A stretch of DNA of 64,000 nt, taken from positions 1 to 64,000 of the forward strand of contig NZ_JACJSG010000035.1 in the NCBI RefSeq assembly GCF_014697625.1. Reading direction: 5' to 3'. Made by a program: the position numbers and the translations under genes. Numbering within the stretch: position 1 is the first letter of the stretch; each line of letters begins with the position of its first letter. Positions 51,088 through 60,350 of this stretch are shown here, in pieces. Under the pieces are notes generated by a model. It was not told the DNA's origin and ran no database searches. It worked only from the letters and a program-made list of their open reading frames with translations. This DNA comes from Anabaena azotica FACHB-119 (lineage in GTDB: Bacteria; Cyanobacteriota; Cyanobacteriia; Cyanobacteriales; Nostocaceae).

Positions 51088-52179
51088 ATGCTAAGAGCCG
51101 GAATTGTCGGACTTCCTAACGTCGGAAAATCTACTTTATTTAATGCTGTAGTCGCTAATGCTAAAGCAGAAGCGGCTAATTTCCCGTTCTGTACAATTGA
51201 ACCTAATGTTGGTGTTGTTGCAGTCCCGGATGAGCGGTTAAATGTGCTTTCGCAAATTGCCAGTTCGGCACAAATTATTCCCGCAAGAGTTGAGTTTGTG
51301 GATATTGCCGGCTTAGTGAAAGGCGCAAGCCAAGGTGAAGGATTAGGTAATCAATTTTTATCTCATATTCGAGAAGTTGATGCGATCGTTCATGTGGTAC
51401 GTTGTTTTGAGAATGATGATATCATTCACGTTGCTGGTTCCGTTGACCCAGTGCGAGATATCGAAATCATCAGCCTAGAACTAGGTCTATCAGATTTAGC
51501 CCAAATTGAACGCCGCATTGAGCGCACCCGGAAACAAGCACGCACCAGCAAAGATGCACAATTTGAGGTCACAGTATTAGAAAAGTTAGCTGCGGCTTTA
51601 AATGAAGGTAAATCAGCGCGTCAAGTCAGCTTAACCGAAGAAGAAGCAGCCATCATTCAAGGACTGGGACTATTAACAAATAAGCCGATTATTTACGCGG
51701 CTAATGTCTCTGAAGATGACCTAGCAACCGGGAATGAATTTGTCGAAAGAGTCCGCCAAGTTGCAGCCCAAGAAAATGCTCAAGTTGTAGTTGTTTCTGC
51801 TCAAGTAGAAGCAGAATTAGTGGAACTTCCAGAAGAGGATAAAGCTGATTTTCTGGAATCTTTAGGTGTAAAAGAAGGCGGATTAAAATCCTTAATTCGT
51901 GCCACCTACACCTTACTGGGATTGCGGACATATTTTACCAGTGGCCCCAAAGAAACCCGCGCTTGGACAATTCATGCAGGGATGTCCGCACCCCAAGCCG
52001 CAGGTGTAATTCACTCCGATTTTGAGCGAGGATTTATTCGTGCGGAAACCGTTGCTTACGATGATTTAGTAGCAACTGGTTCTCTCAATGCTGCGAAGGA
52101 AAAAGGCTTGGTTCGCAGTGAAGGAAAAGAGTACATCGTGCAAGAAGGCGATGTCATGTTATTCCGATTTAACGTTTAA
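51088..52179 (+). CDS. ychF: Redox-regulated ATPase YchF (Obg-like)
   Basis: 363 residues. G1 GLPNVGKSTLFNAV, G3 VDIAGLVKGAS, and a NVSEDDL where GTPases have NKxD, the change that makes YchF prefer ATP. An internal coiled coil (about 125-170) and a C-terminal TGS domain (about 275-363, TYFTSGPKETRAWTI, ...EGDVMLFRFNV) complete the family layout. Ribosome-associated and involved in stress responses in bacteria. Followed by a strong terminator. Confidence 0.96.
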   Translation: MLRAGIVGLPNVGKSTLFNAVVANAKAEAANFPFCTIEPNVGVVAVPDERLNVLSQIASSAQIIPARVEFVDIAGLVKGASQGEGLGNQFLSHIREVDAIVHVVRCFENDDIIHVAGSVDPVRDIEIISLELGLSDLAQIERRIERTRKQARTSKDAQFEVTVLEKLAAALNEGKSARQVSLTEEEAAIIQGLGLLTNKPIIYAANVSEDDLATGNEFVERVRQVAAQENAQVVVVSAQVEAELVELPEEDKADFLESLGVKEGGLKSLIRATYTLLGLRTYFTSGPKETRAWTIHAGMSAPQAAGVIHSDFERGFIRAETVAYDDLVATGSLNAAKEKGLVRSEGKEYIVQEGDVMLFRFNV

Positions 52180-52185
52180 TTTTCC

Positions 52186-52208
52186 AGACGCGAAGCATCG
52201 CGTCTTTA
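52186..52208 (+). terminator. Terminator of ychF
   Basis: AGACGCGA, loop AGCA, TCGCGTCT (52186-52205), then TTTA. It lies seven bases after the stop codon. Confidence 0.8.
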
Positions 52209-52391
52209 CAAAAAATTATCGCCCAACATATAAACGTAGGCTCCAAAGTTTTCATCATCTGTGCCTGCAACTATACCACCATCTGCGCCAGGAATCAACT
52301 CTATCCCTTCAACTTTATGGTAGTTAAAACGGTAGAGGGGAACTAGTTGAGAATTTTGTCGCCAAACAATTTTATTATTACTAAACCGCAA
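52206..52391 (-). pseudogene. C-terminal fragment of an esterase-like/DUF3616-type protein
   Basis: 61 codons reading ...LVPLYRFNYHKVEGIELIPGADGGIVAGTDDENFGAYVYM. HKVEGIELIPGADGGIVAGTDDEN looks like the last blade of a beta-propeller-type protein. There is no room or frame for the N-terminal part between it and gshA. It directly follows the ychF terminator. Probably a gene remnant. Confidence 0.55.
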
Positions 52392-52454
52392 CAGTAGTAT
52401 TTAAAGTAATTTAGTTCTACAATACTATTGACAATTTTTTCTATTAATCTTAAC

Positions 52455-53579
52455 ATGATATTCTCATTTGGCATCGAACATGAAGTCGCTTTCCTCGATC
52501 AAGAAGGGAAGTTTGCTGATTTTACCTCGACAAAATTTGCAGACTTTAACCAAATTGTAGAAAAATTACCCATATACCCTAATGACCATCTACAATTACA
52601 CGTAGGCGATGCAGGTATTAGGAAAAAGCGCTGGTATATTGAGGGTTTTGAAAGATTCGCCGATTCAGATGAAGTAATTGATTGTCTGTCAAAGGGGATA
52701 GAAATTAGAACCACTATCCACTCTGATATTCAAAGCGCTATCCAAGAATTATCAGATAGCTTTAATTTACTGTGCAATGTTGCGGCTGAATTTGGTTTCT
52801 CACCCGTTTTAACTAGTTTTCATCCTTACAGAACCAACTTTGTACCCCATCCGCCATTAAATGAATATGAGCTGCAACAATTGCAAGCTTATCCCGATGA
52901 GCTAACAGCTAACATTTACATGGTGTCATACGGGCCTGACTTAAATCTTTCCGTGGCTGATTTACCAATTGAGCGTGTAATTGATATCGGTAAAAAGTTA
53001 ACCTATTACAGTCCTTATATTGTACCTTTTAGTTACAGTTCGCCTTTTTATGATGGTCAGTTATGGAATGGTTTATCAGTTAGAACATTTATTAGAACGG
53101 GAAAAAGACCTGCTACTTTAGTATTTGTTCAGGATAAAGAACAATTAGTTAATATTGTACCATCATTAACCAAAGTTGCCCGCCTACCTGCGGAAATCGG
53201 TCGGATAGAGTTTAAAGCTTTTGATAGTTGTGATGACTTCTCTATTTATGCAGGGTTACTAGCATTATTAAAAGGTTTAGTGATAGATGAAACTTTGCCA
53301 GGGAGAGCAATTACTCCTGACGCGAATTTGCATCAATGGTCAGCAAAGTTTGGCTTTGATGCAGAAGATATATTAACAAATGCGACAACAATTTTACAAG
53401 CGGCTGAAGCTGCATTGAAAGACGACCCAGATGTTAATTTATTAGCGCCATTGAAAGAGATGTTAGCGACGAGGAGAACTACATCTCATATATTAATAGA
53501 ATTATTTAAGCGTGTAGGTTCCATAGAAGCAGCGTTGAATTTTACTTATAATAGGGGACAGGTGAGTCCAGTCCTGTAG
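52455..53579 (+). CDS. gshA: Glutamate-cysteine ligase (GCS2-type)
   Basis: First enzyme of glutathione synthesis: joins glutamate and cysteine using ATP. 374 residues from the ATG at 52455 (MIFSFGIEHEVAFLDQEGKF; IEHEVAF is the metal/ATP-binding start of the family). Other segments are GIEIRTTIHSDIQ, TSFHPYRTNFVPHPP and RIEFKAFDS. A TTG nine codons upstream is less likely. The last codons (NRGQVSPVL) and the stop come from a GGGGACAGGTGAG repeat that recurs 60 bp downstream, so the C-terminus has been re-made by repeat insertion. Confidence 0.88.
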   Translation: MIFSFGIEHEVAFLDQEGKFADFTSTKFADFNQIVEKLPIYPNDHLQLHVGDAGIRKKRWYIEGFERFADSDEVIDCLSKGIEIRTTIHSDIQSAIQELSDSFNLLCNVAAEFGFSPVLTSFHPYRTNFVPHPPLNEYELQQLQAYPDELTANIYMVSYGPDLNLSVADLPIERVIDIGKKLTYYSPYIVPFSYSSPFYDGQLWNGLSVRTFIRTGKRPATLVFVQDKEQLVNIVPSLTKVARLPAEIGRIEFKAFDSCDDFSIYAGLLALLKGLVIDETLPGRAITPDANLHQWSAKFGFDAEDILTNATTILQAAEAALKDDPDVNLLAPLKEMLATRRTTSHILIELFKRVGSIEAALNFTYNRGQVSPVL

Positions 53580-53712
53580 GCGGGTTTCCCGCCGCAGGGA
53601 ACTGGCGAACCCGGAGGGTGATAGGGGACAGGTGAGACAGCGCTGTAGGAGGGTTTCCCTCCGTAGGCGACTGCGTTCGCCCTTGGCGTGCCGGAGGCAT
53701 ACCCAAAGGGTA
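53557..53712. repeat. GGGACAGGTGAG / GTAGGnGGGTTTCCC repeat block
   Basis: Two units of ATAGGGGACAGGTGAG...CTGTAGG (starting about 53551 and 53621), each followed by a palindrome: GGCGGGTTTCCCGCC and GGAGGGTTTCCCTCC. Overlaps the gshA 3' end. Confidence 0.75.
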
Positions 53713-53787
53713 ACAGGTGCAGAATTACTATAAAGATTTTGTGATTCTTCAATGTCCTAACCTATGTGGCTACTGCTATATTTGTAG

Positions 53788-53804
53788 GGTGGGCATTGCC
53801 CACC
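53788..53804. repeat. GGTGGGCATTGCCCACC dispersed palindrome
   Basis: Third exact copy. Preceded by CCTAACCTATGTGGCTACTGCTATA, which matches the spacer after pyrD. Confidence 0.8.
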
Positions 53805-53863
53805 AATAAGCTATATTACCTCTTGCATAAGCAGTTTTTATGGGCAAGCCAGTTGCTTTAAGC

Positions 53864-54703
53864 CTAATCCACAAAATCAGGTCTAGCGCGTTGTGTTGCT
53901 TGTAGCTTAGTTTCCAAAACCGGCCAATTTTCCTGTGCAATTAAATCAATTAACTCATCCAGATTACGCCGATATTGTTGCAACGAACCCAACAAAGCTT
54001 GACGATTGTATTGTGCCATCATCACCCCTAACTCTGGATTACCGCCACCTACCCGACTAGTATCTCGAAAACCTGAACTAGCTAGATTTTGAGCTAATTG
54101 TAAAACTTCAGGATCATTTTCACTCATACAGGCGGCAATTAATGCAGAACTTACCATTACAGGAAGGTGAGAAATCCAACTCACCGCCAGGTCATGCTGT
54201 TCGGGCTGACAATAATAGAGATTAGCACCAAGCGATCGCACAATTTCCTCCACAACTGCGATCGCTCTTTTGGGGGTTGTCGCCTCTGGTGTTAATACAT
54301 AAGGTCTACCCACATATAAATCTTTTTGAGCAGATTCTATCCCACTGTCTGCTTTCCCCGCCATTGGATGACCGCCCACAAAATTTTCCCACAGGGGAGA
54401 AATCGCTGCAACTATCGGTGCTTTCACTGAACCAACATCAGTCACCACCGTAGAAGGCGACAGATGATTAATCAACTGCTTGACTTGGGGAACAATAAGA
54501 CCGATGGGTGTACATATAAATACCACCTCAGCGCCTGTTAACAACTTGATGTTTACAGAGGCTTCATCAACACTACCTAAAGCTACGGCTGTGTCACAAG
54601 TAGATTGCTTGCGGCTAACCCCTAACACATGATGACCTTGCGATCGCAAATCATAACCCAATGAACCACCAATTAAGCCTAGACCTAAAATTCCAATTTG
54701 CAT
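53864..54703 (-). CDS. tyrA: Prephenate/arogenate dehydrogenase TyrA
   Basis: 279 residues from ATG 54703: MQIGILGLGLIGGSLGYDLRSQGH is the Rossmann start. Further segments are VFICTPIGLIVPQVKQL, VVTDVGSVKAPIV, GGHPMAGKADSGIESAQKDLYVGRPYVLTP (substrate site) and WISHLPVMVSSAL. Oxidative decarboxylation toward tyrosine; cyanobacterial enzymes favour arogenate. An ATG three codons upstream lies in the TCATTAG array and is less likely. No ACT domain. Confidence 0.94.
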   Translation of the reverse strand: MQIGILGLGLIGGSLGYDLRSQGHHVLGVSRKQSTCDTAVALGSVDEASVNIKLLTGAEVVFICTPIGLIVPQVKQLINHLSPSTVVTDVGSVKAPIVAAISPLWENFVGGHPMAGKADSGIESAQKDLYVGRPYVLTPEATTPKRAIAVVEEIVRSLGANLYYCQPEQHDLAVSWISHLPVMVSSALIAACMSENDPEVLQLAQNLASSGFRDTSRVGGGNPELGVMMAQYNRQALLGSLQQYRRNLDELIDLIAQENWPVLETKLQATQRARPDFVD

Positions 54704-54708
54704 TTTTG

Positions 54709-54770
54709 TCATTAGTCATTAGTCATTAGTCATTAGTCATTAGTCAATGGTCATTAGTCAATAGTTATTA
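54709..54770. repeat. TCATTAG heptamer array in the tyrA/pentapeptide divergent promoter
   Basis: Six to eight TCATTAG/TCAATAG units fill nearly the whole 80 bp between the two start codons. Confidence 0.85.
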
Positions 54771-54782
54771 CGAATTAAATTT

Positions 54783-56342
54783 ATGATGAATGTAGAGGAA
54801 TTGTTAGCAAAATATGCAAATGGGGTAATTAATTTTATTGGTGTTGACCTGTCGGAAGCGAATTTGAGTGGTGTCAAACTCTGTGGTGTGAATTTTAGTC
54901 AAGCTAATTTGAGTGTAATTAACCTGAGTGGAGCAAACTTGAGTGACGCTAACTTCAGCCATGCCAAATTAAATGTAGCTAGACTGAGCGGTGCAAACCT
55001 GACAAACGCTATTTTCAATCATTCTAGCCTCAATGTTGCTAATTTAATTCGGGCTGACCTCAGTCGCGCTCAGTTGCGAGGGGCTTCCCTGGTGCGTGCT
55101 GAGTTGCTGCGTGCTGAACTGAGTCGGGCTGATTTGTCTGAGGCGAACCTAGAGGGTGCTGATTTGCGGGAAGCCACACTCCGCCATACCAATCTTCGCC
55201 GCGCCAATTTGAACAGCGTAATTCTCAGGGGTGCTTCAGTTATCAGTGCGAACTTGAAAATGGCTCATCTCAATGGGGCTGATTTAAGTCGTGCTGATTT
55301 AACTAGCGCCAACTTGCGAGATGCTGAACTCAAACAGGTCAATCTTTTCCAGGCTAACCTGAGTGGTGCAGATTTGAGTGGTGCTAACTTGCGTTGGGCT
55401 GATTTAAGCGGTGCAAATCTCAGTTGGGCTGATTTAAGTGGTGCAAAATTGAGTGGTGCTAATTTAGTTGGCGCAGACTTGAGTAATGCTAATTTAACCA
55501 ATGCCAGTTTAGTCCATGCTAATTTAATGCAGGCAAAATTAATTAAAATTGAATGGGTGGGTGCTGACCTTACCAGCGCCGATTTAACTGGTGCTAAACT
55601 TTACTCAACCTCAAGATTTGGGTTAAAAACCGAGGGTTTGGTATGTCAGTGGATTGACTTAAGCCCAACAGGCGATCGCACCATGATCCAAAAATTTGAC
55701 ACAGAAGATCCACGGGACTTTTTTAACGAAACCCCGCCAACCATCCAAATCATCGTTGATGCAGCCTTAGAACCAGAAGCCAACTTTGCCTTAGCTGGCG
55801 CTTATTACCACATCGCCCAAGAATATAAATTATTGCCACAACCCCCCAGCATGGAAATTGGTCGCCGTCGCACTGTATTTACATTCCGCGTAGAAAACGA
55901 TGCGGCTTTATTACCTACAGCCTGTATAGCAATACTACCCTTTCAAGATGCTAGCAATACCCAAAAAAATATTCATGCAGTTTTGGCGATGATAGAAAAA
56001 GAAAATCTATCCACCTCCAGCATAAAAACAGCCCAACGGGTGAAGCAATTGTCCACAGCGATCGCGCAAACTATAATTCAGGCAAACACCATTAGAAAAA
56101 TCAAGAAAAACCTACACTTAGCAGCTAAAATCAAATTTTTTCAAACCCCAACCCAAACCATGTTAACCAATTCCAGCGCTCAAACTCTCATCGTCTATGA
56201 AAACACCAACTTTGGTAAACGATTTATTAACGCCTCAGATACTATTTTAGCAGATGTATATACTGAATCCACTACAAATACCCTACCCCCATTAAATACA
56301 CTTATAGATTTTGTCAACAGTTTCCACTATGTGAATGAATAG
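54783..56342 (+). CDS. Pentapeptide-repeat protein with C-terminal helical domain
   Basis: 519 residues. Residues about 15-265 are A(D/N)LSxAxL pentapeptide repeats, expected to form a right-handed quadrilateral beta-helix (about 50 repeats). The C-terminal part (280-519) has no repeat: a mixed segment (VDAALEPEANFALAGAYYHI, RRTVFTFRVENDAALLPTACI) and a basic helical part. Nostoc-group pentapeptide proteins have varied roles; the function here is unknown. The repeats leave the reverse strand open, but that frame has no gene character. Confidence 0.9.
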   Translation: MMNVEELLAKYANGVINFIGVDLSEANLSGVKLCGVNFSQANLSVINLSGANLSDANFSHAKLNVARLSGANLTNAIFNHSSLNVANLIRADLSRAQLRGASLVRAELLRAELSRADLSEANLEGADLREATLRHTNLRRANLNSVILRGASVISANLKMAHLNGADLSRADLTSANLRDAELKQVNLFQANLSGADLSGANLRWADLSGANLSWADLSGAKLSGANLVGADLSNANLTNASLVHANLMQAKLIKIEWVGADLTSADLTGAKLYSTSRFGLKTEGLVCQWIDLSPTGDRTMIQKFDTEDPRDFFNETPPTIQIIVDAALEPEANFALAGAYYHIAQEYKLLPQPPSMEIGRRRTVFTFRVENDAALLPTACIAILPFQDASNTQKNIHAVLAMIEKENLSTSSIKTAQRVKQLSTAIAQTIIQANTIRKIKKNLHLAAKIKFFQTPTQTMLTNSSAQTLIVYENTNFGKRFINASDTILADVYTESTTNTLPPLNTLIDFVNSFHYVNE

Positions 56343-56348
56343 TAGAAG

Positions 56349-56512
56349 GGATGAGGATAAGGGAGATGAGGGAGATGAGGGAGATGAGGGAGATGAGGAA
56401 GATGAGGAAGAAATTATTAACTTTCCCCCTTCCCCCTTCCCCCTTCCCCTTCCCCTTTCCCCTTCCCCCTTCCCCCTTCCCCTTTCCCCAGTCCCCAGTC
56501 CCCAATCCCTAT
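56349..56512. repeat. GAGATGAGG array and CCCTTCC tract
   Basis: AGATGAGGG units (about 56350-56410) followed by CCCCTTCC/CCTTTCC units and CCCCAGT units (about 56423-56509). Fills the gap up to the next ribosome site. Confidence 0.85.
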
Positions 56513-56528
56513 CAAAGGAGGAAGCTTG

Positions 56529-57110
56529 ATGTTTAATAAAATGATGGGTCGGACTCGTTATGTAGTAGCTCGCTTATTTCTGCACTTGAGCGGGTCTGAT
56601 GTAGCGCCCATTTTGGGAGAATTAAACCGAATTGCCAGAGATGCGATCGATGCAGAAGGCGATATAGAGGCATTAGGGGAAGGATTGGTAGAACTTAGCG
56701 AAACCTTACTACGCTATGATGAATATTGGACTTCTGCTGCTAATGAAGGCGATGTATTTTGGAACGAAGGCGAAGCAGGAGATTACGTCAACGATTTATT
56801 TAGTGATTCTGCTGCCAGATATGGCGCTGATTTAGAGTTGGATAGCGATGATTTCGATCAGCCCCTGTCTTTACCTGCAACCCGCAACATCATCATCATG
56901 ATTACAGTTGCTTATGAAGGTGAAGTTCCAGAATTAGAGACAGATTTGGCGAATATTCAAGCCTTAAAGGAAGGATTAAAAGCCTTAATTAATTTACATT
57001 ACAAACACAAACTCAGAGCTATACAAGTGCATTTCTCACCAGCTAGGTTAGGGGATGAACTGACTAACGATCAGCTATTGCAATATTATCCAGAGTTGAT
57101 ACCTTTATAA
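56529..57110 (+). CDS. DUF1517-like protein
   Basis: 193 residues from ATG 56529 with AAGGAGGAAGC upstream. The sequence (TRYVVARLFLHLSGSDVAPILGEL, ...NIIIMITVAYEGEVPELE...) fits the soluble part of DUF1517, whose members in plants and cyanobacteria are usually larger membrane proteins. Here there is no membrane segment. It precedes a lipoprotein-like gene on the same strand. Function unknown. Confidence 0.6.
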   Translation: MFNKMMGRTRYVVARLFLHLSGSDVAPILGELNRIARDAIDAEGDIEALGEGLVELSETLLRYDEYWTSAANEGDVFWNEGEAGDYVNDLFSDSAARYGADLELDSDDFDQPLSLPATRNIIIMITVAYEGEVPELETDLANIQALKEGLKALINLHYKHKLRAIQVHFSPARLGDELTNDQLLQYYPELIPL

Positions 57111-57179
57111 CTTGTGGGGTTGTCCGTACCTACGACCCATCAGAGAACTTGTTAAGCTCGAAAATAAGATGACAATGCC

Positions 57180-58058
57180 ATGCTCATGACCATACTAAGA
57201 AAATTTACAGTGATTGTTTTAGCAGTCAGTTTGTGCTTGACAACCGTAGCCTGTGGAGGAGGAGAACAAACCACCTCCACAAATGGCACTGTGAGACAAA
57301 CTTCTGCTACTACCAAACTCAATGACGGTCAGTATCAAGTACAACAAGCTACTTATGATGATGCCACCGGGGAATACACCTTATTTTTGCTCAATAGTAC
57401 GCCCCCGACTTTTTCCACCGAGAATTTACAAATGGCAAGGCTGACCGATGAAGAAATCAAAGAAGGTAAAAAAAGTTACCTGAAAGTAGAAAATGGACAG
57501 CCAGCTTTTTACTTAACCGAAGATTTTAAGATTGAATACGTCCACAACGTCACCGAAAATAAAACTAATCCTCAAACTGGACAACAAGAAACAGTTGTAG
57601 TTCGCCGGGAAAATAGCTTCTGGACACCTTTTGCTGGTTCTCTTGTTGGTAGCATTGCGGGTCAAGCAATTGGTAATGCTTTGTTTAGACCCCAGTATTA
57701 CGTTCCCCCTGCCTATCAACAAGGTGGTTTTAGCGGCTTTGGTGGCTATGGTAATACCTACGACCAAGCCGTATCTAGCTACCGCAGTCGTTACAACGCA
57801 CCACCCGCAGCCGTGAGAAATCGCACAGCTTTTCGGACTACCGGCACAATTAGAAGGTATCCTAATAGCAATCCCAGCGTCCGCCGCACCGCACCAAGCA
57901 CTACCACCAACCGTCCTTCTGGTTCTGGTTTTGGCGGTAGCACCCTAAGACCTTCTGGCAACTCCAGCACCACCAGACGCAGCCCTAGCGGTAGTAGTTT
58001 TGGTAGTGGACGCGCTCCCGCCCGTCGTTCTACTGGCTTTGGTAGCAGACGACGGTAA
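57180..58058 (+). CDS. Putative lipoprotein with Ser/Gly/Arg-rich C-terminus
   Basis: 292 residues. The N-terminal signal (LRKFTVIVLAVSLCLTTVACGGG) has a lipobox-like TVAC at about residue 25. A folded domain (about 45-145) is followed by a glycine-rich hydrophobic segment (SLVGSIAGQAIGNALF) and a basic tail of Ser/Gly/Arg/Pro repeats (200-292) ending RRSTGFGSRRR. Probably anchored in the cell envelope. No family recognised with certainty. Confidence 0.7.
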   Translation: MLMTILRKFTVIVLAVSLCLTTVACGGGEQTTSTNGTVRQTSATTKLNDGQYQVQQATYDDATGEYTLFLLNSTPPTFSTENLQMARLTDEEIKEGKKSYLKVENGQPAFYLTEDFKIEYVHNVTENKTNPQTGQQETVVVRRENSFWTPFAGSLVGSIAGQAIGNALFRPQYYVPPAYQQGGFSGFGGYGNTYDQAVSSYRSRYNAPPAAVRNRTAFRTTGTIRRYPNSNPSVRRTAPSTTTNRPSGSGFGGSTLRPSGNSSTTRRSPSGSSFGSGRAPARRSTGFGSRRR

Positions 58059-58059
58059 A

Positions 58060-58147
58060 TAGTGGACAGTGGACAGTGGACAGTGGAAATTACCTATCAC
58101 CTGTCACCTGTCACCTGTCACCTATCAACTGTCAACTGTCAACTGAT
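58060..58147. repeat. GTGGACA / GTCACCT / GTCAACT heptamer array
   Basis: Three heptamer families in a row between convergent genes. The array runs into the 3' end of the histidine kinase gene. Confidence 0.85.
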
Positions 58148-60350
58148 AAAGTGGAAGTGTAATTATAAACTCAGTCCCCTTTCCTGGTGCAGAGATACAC
58201 TGTATTTGTCCTTGATGATTTGTGACGACGATTTGATAACTAATTGATAATCCCATGCCTGTGCCTTTACCTACAGGCTTGGTGGTAAAGAAGGGGTCAA
58301 ATAGCCGACTACGAACTTGTTCTGTCATTCCCGGCCCGTTGTCAGCAATGCGGATGATGACTTGATTGTCGGTAGTAAGTTCAGTCCGAATTACTATTTG
58401 GGGATTTTTAGTTTTTTGACTATCGATAACTGACTCCTCCAAAGCATCGATCGCATTAGTCAGTAAATTCATAAATACTTGATTGATTTGTCCGGCATTA
58501 CACAATATCTTTGGTAGGTTGCCGTACTCTTTCATTACCTCAATTCTCTCAGAATCGTTTCGAGGTTTGAGGCGATGTTGTAATAATAGTAATGTATTAT
58601 CGATGCCTTCGTGAATATCTGTCGGCTTCATGCCTTCTTCGTCTAGGCGCGAGAAATTACGTAAAGATAGGACTATCTGCTGAATACGTTCTGTGCCTAT
58701 GTCCATCGAGTTGAGAATTTTGGGTAAATCTTCGGCGATAAAGTCTAAATCTATCTGAGCAATTTGTTGCTGAATTTCTGGTACTGATGGGTAGTAGTGC
58801 TGTCGATATAGTTCTATTAAATACAGCAAATCTCCCACATATTCACGGGTATAGATGAGATTACCGTGGATGAAATTGACGGGATTATTAATTTCATGGG
58901 CAATACCCGCGACTAATTGTCCCAGGCTGGACATTTTTTCAGTTTGAATGAGTTGCGTCTGGGTTTGTTGCAGTTCTAATAAAGCGACTTCTAGCTGCTG
59001 TGCTTTTTCTTGGGCGATTTGGGCAGCAATACGATACTTGGCTTCAGATTTTCGCAATTCTTCTTCTGTGTGCTTGCGCTTAATACCAATAGCGATTTCA
59101 TTGGCTGTAATACTCAAAGCCTCTAAAGTAGATTCATTGAGGACTTGGCGAGAAAACATGGCCAGTACGCCTAATGTTTCTCCTTCTACAATTAAGGGAT
59201 AGCCAGCAAAGGCTATCATTCCCTCTTGTTTTGCCCATTCTTTATTCCCCACACGGGGATCTGTTTGTACAGAATTGGTGATGTGGGGTTGACCTTCTTC
59301 GGCGATTAACCCAATTTTGAATTTCCCCACGGGTACAAATCTATGAGGCCCGTCAATATGGGTATACATCCCGGAACTAACTTGCAATTCTAGGACGTTA
59401 TCTTGTTTATTGAGAGTCCAGATCCGGGCAAAGGCTGCATTTAGATGTTTGACCATAGCCTGGGTACAGCCCTGCATTAAATTCTCTAAAGTATAACTTT
59501 GCCAGAGAATTGAATCAACTTCAGAGCGGAAATCTGCCAATTTGACTCTCTGGGCTAGTTCTGCTTCTGTACGTTTACGGTCTGTGATATCGTAAGCAAT
59601 ACCAACAAAGTATAAGACATTGCCCTTCTCATCTTTAATGGCAGATGCGCTACTTGTATGCCAGCGCCAGCTACCATCTTTGTGTTTTGTGCGGTATTCA
59701 AGGGGATTTTGCCTCTGTCCGGTTTTGACAACTGTTGATAGATAATCTGTACACAGTGGCACATCATCAGGATGAACAAAGGGAACAAAAGATTTACCTT
59801 CTACTTCTGCTATTTCATGCCCTAATATCTCAGTCCAATTAGGGGAAACATAGGAAAAAATGCCATCAGGTGTTAAGCCGAAAATAATATTGTTGGCATT
59901 TTCGACAATTTGCTGGAATTTATGCTCACTTTCTAAAAGTGGTGTTTCTCTAACTGGGGTAATATCACGAATTAATATTATAACTTCTTGTGCTACAGAT
60001 AATAGTCTGGCTGCGTATTTTTGTTTGCCTGCGGGAGTAGTATGAGTATATTCAAAATTTACTGGGGATTCGGTTTGTAGGGCTTGGGCGATCGCCTGCT
60101 GAATTTTGTCTGTTGCCTGTGGTGGTAATAATTCCCAAATATACTGGCCGACAATGATTTCTGGAGGATTATATAAGTTATGTATTGTCTCTAATTTGTA
60201 ATCTAAAATTATGCCTTGAGCGTCTAGCCGGAAGTAATTGTTGGCTATCAATGGCAAAATAGCAGCCGATTCTAACATTTTTGGCGATCGCTGCTGTTTA
60301 TGAGATTTTTTTGCTTTTAAGTTGTGGGGTGTTATCACTTTCTTGAACAA
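58125..60350 (-). CDS. PAS-PAS-GAF hybrid sensor histidine kinase
   Basis: 741 residues: PAS (about 35-130), PAS with PAC (145-260), GAF (270-425), coiled coil, HisKA with active H485 in GIAHEINNPVNF, and a complete HATPase (NQVFMNLLTNAIDAL; IRIADNGPGM; GKGTGMGLSISY). All kinase residues are present, in contrast to the two other sensor proteins of this window. No membrane segment and no receiver domain. The C-terminal YQLTVDS is encoded by the heptamer array. An ATG at about 60278 is an alternative start. Confidence 0.92.
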   Translation of the reverse strand: MFKKVITPHNLKAKKSHKQQRSPKMLESAAILPLIANNYFRLDAQGIILDYKLETIHNLYNPPEIIVGQYIWELLPPQATDKIQQAIAQALQTESPVNFEYTHTTPAGKQKYAARLLSVAQEVIILIRDITPVRETPLLESEHKFQQIVENANNIIFGLTPDGIFSYVSPNWTEILGHEIAEVEGKSFVPFVHPDDVPLCTDYLSTVVKTGQRQNPLEYRTKHKDGSWRWHTSSASAIKDEKGNVLYFVGIAYDITDRKRTEAELAQRVKLADFRSEVDSILWQSYTLENLMQGCTQAMVKHLNAAFARIWTLNKQDNVLELQVSSGMYTHIDGPHRFVPVGKFKIGLIAEEGQPHITNSVQTDPRVGNKEWAKQEGMIAFAGYPLIVEGETLGVLAMFSRQVLNESTLEALSITANEIAIGIKRKHTEEELRKSEAKYRIAAQIAQEKAQQLEVALLELQQTQTQLIQTEKMSSLGQLVAGIAHEINNPVNFIHGNLIYTREYVGDLLYLIELYRQHYYPSVPEIQQQIAQIDLDFIAEDLPKILNSMDIGTERIQQIVLSLRNFSRLDEEGMKPTDIHEGIDNTLLLLQHRLKPRNDSERIEVMKEYGNLPKILCNAGQINQVFMNLLTNAIDALEESVIDSQKTKNPQIVIRTELTTDNQVIIRIADNGPGMTEQVRSRLFDPFFTTKPVGKGTGMGLSISYQIVVTNHQGQIQCISAPGKGTEFIITLPLYQLTVDS

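Noticed and set aside
54709..54770. Heptamer arrays as CRISPR
   Set aside because: Units are 7 bp with no unique spacers and no cas genes nearby; the same holds for all other tandem arrays here.
55265..55501. Open reading frame antisense to the pentapeptide gene
   Set aside because: It is the reverse reading of regular pentapeptide codons, giving a low-complexity LKSAPLKSA peptide with no gene character.
56314..56536. Three short frames on both strands in the GATGAGG/CCCTTCC tract
   Set aside because: They only translate the tandem repeat.
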